Shown here: positions 57,141 through 64,000 of the stretch, piece by piece | Layout: every line of letters begins with the position of its first letter | Position numbering within the stretch: position 1 is the stretch's first letter | NCBI GenBank assembly: GCA_015178975.1 | Contig: WHVD01000218.1 | Span: 1-64,000 of the forward strand | Source of the DNA: Hysterangium stoloniferum | Lineage: Eukaryota; Basidiomycota; Agaricomycetes; Hysterangiales; Hysterangiaceae | Length of the DNA stretch: 64,000 nucleotides | Direction of reading: 5' to 3' | Position numbers and translations under genes: made by a program | Notes under the pieces: generated by a model | Told to the model about the DNA's origin: nothing | Seen by the model: only the letters and a program-made list of their open reading frames with translations | The model's database searches: none

Positions 57141-57661
57141 CTAAAAGAGACGTGTTGTCAGTGGACAGTGCAATAACGAAGAGGAAGAATATGGAAAAAT
57201 GAACAACGACAACTCGCCTGCCTTCAAACTTTTAGTGAAATATTGAATCGCAAGATTCTCATTCTGGAACGGTGCATCGGGATGGTGATAGTACCATCCG
57301 AGCTGTTAGAATGGTTTGGACTTTTTCAGCAATGATGTGCTCATAGGGCTCCTTAGAGCGGTATCCAGGGAGATGATGGGAGAAAGTGCGGTGAAATATC
57401 AAGAGGCGACCAAGATATCTGACAAAAATTCCGATTTTTTGAAAGTGCCTTAAATGGGTCCAAATAGTATCAAGGACCCGACCCGCAAGGAGTTGTAAAA
57501 CACAAGTAATGACTCCCATACAGGTGCTGAACCGGAAGAACCCGGTAGTCGGGTTCTATTCCATCTCCTTCTACTTCTTAACATTTTTTAATAATACACC
57601 CTTCAGTTTATCAGTTGACACCATGGTAGTTTGTGTTCAATATTGAGGAATTAGCATACCA

Positions 57662-58690
57662 ACATCAGGAAAGTCGAAAATATGGTATGTACAGTCCTGG
57701 AGTGTCTATACCGCTCAGACCTCGTGTACTTTAGGTCCAGTCTGAGAGTGTACTAGACAACATAGACCAAATATTAGGTACGCGCAGTATAAGCAGTATG
57801 CGTGGTATAAGCAGTACGTGTGGTATAAGCAGCACACGACAATATGTGTGGTGTGCATGATTATCCTAATATAATATAGTAAATTATTTAACAATATAAA
57901 TTATATAATATAATAATATAATAATATAATAATATCAATCAATTTGAGACCATTGATCAGAGCAGATATATTTTTTATCAAACAGAACATGATTATTATG
58001 ACTATCAGGCAGTAAAACAAAAAAATTGATTCAAAATGCCAGAATGATATGAAGTGAAGAAAAGAGAAAAAAATGAGTTCAAGAGGGGCTTTGAGAGTGG
58101 AGGTAGAGCCTGAGGTACCAATGGATGTAGTGTCTGAGAGTGGGAGATGGGGTTCTGGCAGATTCCAGAGAGTCTGAGATGGGATATCAAGAGTCACAGC
58201 TGGTGTATTGGGAGTCAGAGATGGGATATTGAGAGTTGGAGATGGCATAGTGAGAGTTGGAGATGGGATATTAGTGTGACTTGCCACTACCACATTGTCT
58301 GATTCAAATGATGGAGTGAGGTGAGAATTCGCATATGGGTGATCTTCACTGCTACCTATGTCTGTGAAGGATGTCTAGAAAATTATAAGAAAATTTAGCT
58401 TGATTCAAAGAAATGTGTGAGAGGATGTTCGCACCGTATTTGTATCAGTGTTATGTATTTTATTAGTTTTCTACCTTTTAAGTCCCCCAAAAGCCGAAAT
58501 AGCCAAAATGGCTTGAGAAATGTACTTATATTGCGATGATAAAATTTGTATAAATATCTTTTAAATTTCGTTGAATTTCTACAATTTATTTTACATTTTT
58601 ATCTTAAATAGTGAAGAAGTTATGAATTTATTCTTTTTTAACTAAATACTATCAAACCGGCCACCAGGCGCTAATTACACAACGCGCGAG
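57662..58690. other. AT-rich interval with short tandem repeats
   Basis: Unique DNA after the end of module 3 (about 57662). It contains three 18-bp units at 57779-57832 (TACGCGCAGTATAAGCAG and variants), an AT microsatellite (TAATA units, 57903-57936) and a degenerate GAGATGGGATATTGAGAGTT repeat at about 58160-58275. The last gives a minus-strand frame rich in Pro/Ser/Thr (NIPSPTLTMPSPTLNIPS) that is not convincing as a gene. Confidence 0.6.
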
Positions 58691-58717
58691 AAAATCATGT
58701 GACAGTCGTCACAAAAA

Positions 58718-58877
58718 GGCGCGACGGTCACAAGGCGCGACGGTCACAAAGCGCGACAGTCACAAGGCGCGACGGTCACAAGGCGCGACGGTCACAAAGC
58801 GCGACAGTCACAAGGCGCGACGATCACAAAGCGCGACGGTTACATAGTGTGACAGTCACACGGCGCGATGATCACAA
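58718..58877. repeat. 10 x 16-bp GC-rich tandem array (GGCGCGACGGTCACAA)
   Basis: Ten 16-bp units follow each other in register, with GG/AG, GAC/GAT and GGT/AGT variants. CpG-rich GCGCGAC boxes stand out against AT-rich flanks. Partial GGCGCG copies continue to about 58910. Such arrays are common near the ends of transposable elements, but no element can be delimited here. Confidence 0.93.
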
Positions 58878-59128
58878 AGGCGCGCGGATGACATACACGA
58901 AAGGCGCGGGAATAGATTACATCATCATGTATGCTATTGTAGAAAACCCCGGAAATTCCTGGAGCATTCCAGAAGCTTCCCCAGGAATAGCTAAATTAGG
59001 ATAGTAATGATGTAATATGTCTCAAAAATGTCTCACATTTTATTGTATATAAGGAGCTCTGCTCCAGCCGTGAAAATATAACTTTTTATCCACCCACATC
59101 TGTGTGTTACTGCAGCAAGCAGGCTATT

Positions 59129-59370
59129 CCACCCCTATCAGGGCTGTTGGACATTTAATTCCACCTCTATTTGAGTTGTTGGAAACCTTTGCCACCTCGG
59201 TTAGAGTTGTTGGCCCAAGTAGTTCACCTTGTCACCTCAATCTGAGTTGTTGACTTTTGTTCCCCCTTGCCACCTCTTAATTGAGTAGCTGGCTTTATTA
59301 CTTTTTCTAACTTCTATTTAAGTTGTTGGAATTGTTGCCACCTCGGTTAGAGTTGTTGGCTATCAACCAA
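59129..59370. repeat. Degenerate tandem repeat CCACCTC...GAGTTGTTGG
   Basis: Six to seven imperfect units of about 25-45 bp share CCACCTC and (G)AGTTGTTGG. It lies just after TATATAAGGAGC (about 59047), a possible TATA-like element. Function unknown; possibly part of an LTR or element leader. Confidence 0.8.
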
Positions 59371-60129
59371 GTAATAAATAAATTGTTTGTTTTATTGTTT
59401 GAAATTAGAATATAATTCTAATTTCTCCTGGTTTGGCTTATAATTAAATACTGAGAATATTCTTGCAGAATCATACAGACTACATTAAGATCCTGATAAG
59501 TTAGTATCACAGTAGATCCAGTAGATTAATTTAAATAAAGCATATATTGCCAAATATTGTTTTATTCTATAGTTGATCTTTTGACCTGTTTATTAATATT
59601 TTTACTGTTTGATAAATAGTATAAAATATATATAAACTAGCTAGAATCGAAGTTGAATCTAGTTTTGGAATCAGTAAATTGTTATTCATATTTTAGTGGT
59701 TGTTTTCACAGAAAAAGAACAAGCTTACATAAGCAGCTCTCAAAAACCTTCTTTGCGAAGTAGGGTGCATATATTCAAGTAAACTCTTGACTTCAGGGGT
59801 TCTAAGTCTATTAAGGCTGCCACTGATTAATATCAAATACTTAAATTATTTTACCTTGTTGTGAATTGAGTATTTGCACACTTTGATAGAGCATTGGACT
59901 CCTTTTTCCAGAAAATAATATTAAAATAAGTCTAATACATAACAATCAGCTGTTGTCATCTCTGGACACGCTGTTTCTGCTAGCTCTGCTGCAATCAACA
60001 TCTCATACTCAGCCAGGTCCATTCCTTCTCCAAAGACGATATTGTCTTCAATGCTGTGGTCATTCTGCAAGGATAGATTCAATTTGTTGCTGTAGATGTA
60101 TTCAGTAAAGTGTCAAATAGTGCAAGTTA
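59371..60129. other. AT-rich interval without recognisable genes
   Basis: No coding sequence supported. TATATATAAACTAGCTAG-like AT-rich sequence and short pyrimidine tracts only. Confidence 0.5.
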
Positions 60130-61140
60130 TAGGGGGGTTATATTAGCAATATTTCTGAGCTCTAAAGGCTCACATAAAGGTGTGTGAGATCCTCTATTTA
60201 ATTCTATTTAATTTTCCGTTTTAATAATTAATAATTCATTTTCAGTCAGAATTGACCTCTTCGTGGACTTTTTGTGCTCTAAATCTGGGAATACACTGCC
60301 CAAAGGATATAGAGCAGTTTCAGGTGCATTTTTAGTGCCCTTATTCTGTTATAAGTTGTTCATTTGTTTTTCTTTTGCTTTTTGGAACTATTTTAGACTT
60401 ATTTGCTTTGTGTCTCTCCCTCTGTCTCCCTCTTTGTCTGTTTATTCTCCCTCCCCAGGCCTTCTCCTCCCCACAGTATAGGGGGCTCCTCTTTACAGCT
60501 CTGAAGACCATATAAAGGGGGTATTGGATCCTGTATGTATTTAATTTAATTTACTTTCATTTTTTAATGATTAAAAAAATTCATTTGAAGGAAGAATTTG
60601 TCTGTCCCCAGTGATATTTGTGCTCTTACTCTGGAAATACACTGCTGTAAGGCTATATAACAGTTTTAGGTACCTTCTTTTAATGCCTTTATGCTATTGG
60701 AAAATTATTCACACTTTTTCTTTTTGCTGTTTGGAACTATTTTAGATTTGCCTTGTTTCTCTCCCTTTACCTCTCTTTTTGTCTGTTCTCTCTCCTTCCC
60801 TACATTGTAGGAGGCTTCTATTTGCAATATTTATAAGCTCTGAAGGCCACATAAAAGGTGTGTTGTATTCTGTATTTAATTTAATTTAATTTACAATTTA
60901 CTCTTGATAATTGAAAAATGCATTTGCTGTCAGAGTTTGCCTGCTTCCTGCAATTTCCTGTGCTCTAATACACTGCCTGAAGGGCATATAACCATCTCAG
61001 GTGCATTTATGGTACCTTTATACTGTTGAAATTTATTCATAACCTTTTTCACTTTTTAGATTATTTTAGATTTATTTGGCTTATTTCTCTCCCTCTCCCC
61101 CTCTTTTCTTGGTGCTGACACTTTCTCAAGGCATCCACAA
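60130..61140 (+). repeat. Three ~330-350-bp direct repeats upstream of the Plavaka-type transposase
   Basis: Units start at TAGGGGGGTTATATTAGC (60131), TAGGGGGCTCCTCTTTAC (60479) and TAGGAGGCTTCTATTTGC (60808). Each contains GAGCTCT/AGCTCTGAAG, a ATTTAATTTAATTT tract, a TATAGAG/TATATAAC/ATATAACC motif after AATACACTGC, and TTGGAACTATTTTAGA followed by a C/T-rich tract. The last unit runs into the start of the transposase gene. It could be a repeated promoter or subterminal repeats of the element. Confidence 0.8.
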
Positions 61141-61153
61141 CATCTTTAGCATA

Positions 61154-63943
61154 ATGGCCCCAAAGATACCCACTACAAATGCAACTCAGCTATGTAAATT
61201 TTGCAGCAGTTTTTTTGCAAGACTGAAGGGTCATTATGCTCAATCAAAAGCATGTGGTGAACTGTACAAACAGCAACAGGAGAAATATTATGCATCCCTT
61301 CTGTTGATCAAAGCTAGATCGAATTCTGACCCAAACTCATCAGAGATAGAGCAGAGACAGTTTAATGTACCTCATGATAGTCCAAAGACACCAGACAAAG
61401 GCCCAGCTAAAAGGCCTCATTTCTACTCACCAAACAAGTTCATGGACATAGATATTCAGGACAAGGTTGTCAATACCTTCCATTTGGAACTGCCACAAGA
61501 GCCCTCTGTTGAACTCTATCCAAATGAACTACCTCCTATTAGACAGAGTTCTACTTCCAACACTAAAGGTATGGATATATTTGAGGCAAGACCATTTCCA
61601 GATGCATCCACAGTCCATGGTACTTGTGAGACTGTTTTCCAAAAGCTTCATCGAACAACCACCACCCCCGATTTACCTGCATTCCCATTTGCAGATGAGG
61701 CTGAGTGGAGTCTGGTTGAATGGCTTGGAACTTGTGGAATTTCAAATGCTCAGATTGATGCCTTTTTAAAAAATAAATGGGTATATTAGTTGCTTGTTAT
61801 ATTGATTCAGTACTAACCTACTTGTCAGATCAGTGAAATGGAACACCAGCCAAGTTTCAAGACAGCTCAAGAGATGTGGAAACATATTGATGAATTTTTG
61901 CAAGCAGGTCCAGAATGGCATTCAAAGGAGGTGGTTTTACCTGAAGCTCCCAATGAACCACAAATTTTATACTATCGTGATCTAGTTGAATGTTTGAGTT
62001 ACCTGGAACAGAATCCAGCATTTGAGGATGCTATGAATTATGAACCTATCCTTTGGTACTCAAATGAAGAGCTATCTGATGCTGGTCGTGTTTATGGTGA
62101 TATCTACACTGGAGATGCCTGGCTGGAACTGCAAACAAAGGTACCACCAGGTGTTACAGTACTTCCTGCTATTTTGGCATCTGATGCTACACATGTAACA
62201 AAATTTTCTGGTGATGGCAAAGTTCATCCAATTTATGCTTCTAGTGGGCATATAGATTCAACTGTTCGAAATCAACCAAGCAAGCTTGCTTTCATGCTTG
62301 TGGGATTTATCCCAGTTTGCAAATTTGGCAAAACTGAATTTCCCACAAAAACAAAAGACAATCAATTTCCAGGAAGGTTGCAAGCACGCCTTTTTCACAC
62401 ATGCATGAAAATAGTTGTGGAGCCACTGAGACATGCAGGAAAAATTCCTGTTTGGATCCCAGATCCCAAAGGACTTTTACGAGAACACCAAATATTCCTT
62501 GTACTGTATTTGGCTGATAAAGAAGAGCAAACACTAATTGCATGTCTTGGGAAAAACTCATGTACAACCTGCCTTGCTGAAACCAAGAACTTAGGAGAAC
62601 TTCATATTTGCTCACCACGGACAGCTCATAGTATTTTGGAGAAGATATGTACAGTTCGTAGGCATGTTGGGGTCAATGCTGATACATGGACTTTTATTAC
62701 TGCAGCTAAGGAAGCTCAATTAAGTGGGGTGGAGTATCCATTCTGGGAAGATCTCCCACACACAGATATTTGTAAAGTTATCTGCAATGATGTTTTGCAT
62801 GGATTGCATAAAGCTTTCTATGATCACACAGCTAAATGGTGTAGGAACATCATTGGTGATTTTGAACTTGACAAACACTTCTGTCGGCTACCAAAGGAGC
62901 ATGGGTACAGGCACTTTAGCTCAGGAATATCAAAAATTTCACAATGGTCAGGATGGGAATGGAAAGATCTTGAAAGATCTTTTATTCCTGCAATTTATGG
63001 TGCTACAAGCAATGAAATTGTTCAAGCTGTCAGGGCTGAATTGGACTTTATTTTCACTGCTCAGTGGACACATCTCACAGAGGCAGACTTGCAAAGGCTT
63101 ACAGAATTTGATGAGATTTATGATTTACATTGAGAAGCATTTGTCACAGAGGGTGGTCGTACCTTGAAAAGAAGTGATGATCATTGGGCTATTCCAAAGA
63201 AACATTGTCGGAAGCACTATCCAGAAACATACGCTGGGTTGGTGCTACTAATAATTATAGTACAGAGATTTCTGAACGGTATCACATTGACCTTGTCAAG
63301 TCAGCATTTGAGCACACAAATCACAAAGACTATATAACTCAAATGATCACTTGGCTCACCAGACAGGACAAAATTCAACAGCACAGTTTGTATCTTCGGT
63401 GGCTAAATAATGATTGGACAGGAAACCTACTGCAAACTAGTTCAGACACATCAAATGAGGAAATTTGTGAAATCAATGTCAATCTAGCTGAGAGTGAGGA
63501 AGAAAGGTTACCACAAAGTAATCAACTGAGTGTTGTAAGGTTCAAGCCAAAACTCCATGCACTGCAAGCTAAATCATCTCATGCCATTGCTAAACGGCCA
63601 CCTTTTTCACAAGTGCCTATTCAAAAGGTTACTGATGATTATTCTATACCACAATTTGAAATGGAGTTGAAGAAGTATCTTATCAGAATCACAAATAAAG
63701 ACATTACAACTCGACAGCTAAATCAAAATGCCTTAACATTTCACCTACCTGAACACTGGAATACATTAGCTATCTGGAGTAGAGTGTCCATTGAACTACC
63801 AATAGTTGGAGTATACAATGGTTCTAATGAACGATGTGGGGTGCTTGCCAGACTAAAGACTTCCAAAAGCTCTATACCATGTTTTGATACTGTTGTCATT
63901 GATGAGCAGAGTGACATAGGGACCCAACAAAATGGCATGAATG
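61154..63943 (+). pseudogene. Plavaka-type transposase, nearly intact, 3' end beyond the window
   Basis: Plavaka proteins are large transposases common in agaricomycetes. Exon 1 (61154-61780, 209 codons) begins MAPKIPTTNATQL and has a C2HC finger (C14, C17, H27, C34). The 48-nt intron has GTATAT, a perfect TACTAAC and TTGTCAG. Exon 2 (from 61829) shows the core: ILASDATHVTKF with the likely first catalytic Asp, KPHR-like NQPSKLAFMLVGFIPV, WIPDPKGLLREHQ, LYLADKEEQTLIAC with CTTC, DVLHGLHKAFYDHTAKW and KEHGYRHFSSGISKISQWSG. A TGA (63131-63133) and a one-base shift near 63195 interrupt it; then RNIRWVGATNNYSTEISERY continues to a GTAAGT donor at 63944. The ATG at 61154 is preferred to an upstream TTG. 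Two lesions suggest recent inactivation or sequence error. Confidence 0.88.
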
Positions 63944-64000
63944 GTAAGTCATTGAGTTATCAAAACATCTTATAATACTATTTAATGAATTCAATTCAAT

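Noticed and set aside
57901-58293. 130-aa minus-strand ORF with PSPTL repeats
   Set aside because: It derives from a degenerate minisatellite and ends in an AT microsatellite; no supporting signals.
58718-58877. CRISPR-like array
   Set aside because: Units are contiguous without spacers and the context is eukaryotic; it is a minisatellite.
58699-59004. 101-aa ORF with RRDGHKARRSQSATVT repeats
   Set aside because: It is a by-product of the 16-bp GC-rich array, whose period is not a multiple of three; no start context or homology.

Overview
The window reads as a repeat-rich nuclear segment of a filamentous fungus, most likely an agaricomycete basidiomycete. The evidence is short GT..AG introns (about 48-97 nt) with TACTAAC/CTACTAAT-type branch sites, F-box genes, fungal transcription-factor (MHR) and Ssn6/Cyc8 remnants, Ty3/gypsy, Ty1/copia, Tc1/mariner and MULE relics, and a Plavaka-type transposase. 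I cannot name the species. Almost nothing here is an ordinary single-copy gene.

Layout. 1-3508: 3' end of a Ty3/gypsy chromovirus (integrase, chromodomain, 3' LTR) with an antisense three-exon gene for a Zn2Cys6-type protein between the chromodomain and the LTR. 3509-8943: a second, related, decayed gypsy element (gag, protease, RT, RNase H, integrase) cut off inside the integrase; its RT motif holds an in-frame 13 x 19-bp minisatellite. 8944-10530: AT-rich DNA, a faint LTR relic and the C-terminal part of a MULE transposase with a SWIM finger. 12.0-19.3 kb, 23.8-39.6 kb and 43.3-57.7 kb: three copies of a segmental module. Each has an F-box gene on the minus strand (pseudogene at 14.3-16.1 kb, intact at 25.3-27.0 kb and 44.5-46.2 kb) beside copies of a T-S direct repeat. 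The second and third modules also share about 10 kb with two degenerate MHR transcription-factor copies each, tandemly duplicated copia RNase H/RT pieces and a fragment of Ssn6/Cyc8. The modules are separated by two Tc1 elements, five copies of one LTR family (four inserted with a perfect 5-bp TSD, a fifth truncated) and a gypsy RT fragment. 57.7-64 kb: tandem arrays, then three ~340-bp direct repeats leading into a nearly intact Plavaka-type transposase gene that runs off the right edge.

How it fits together. The picture is local segmental amplification of F-box genes between direct repeats, with continuing transposon insertion. A 737-bp MITE present in module 2 has an exact empty site in module 3, so it inserted after duplication. 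The two intact F-box paralogs differ mostly by amino-acid-changing substitutions in their first 67 codons, suggesting diversifying or relaxed selection. The most novel candidate is the antisense Zn2Cys6 gene carried by the first gypsy element.
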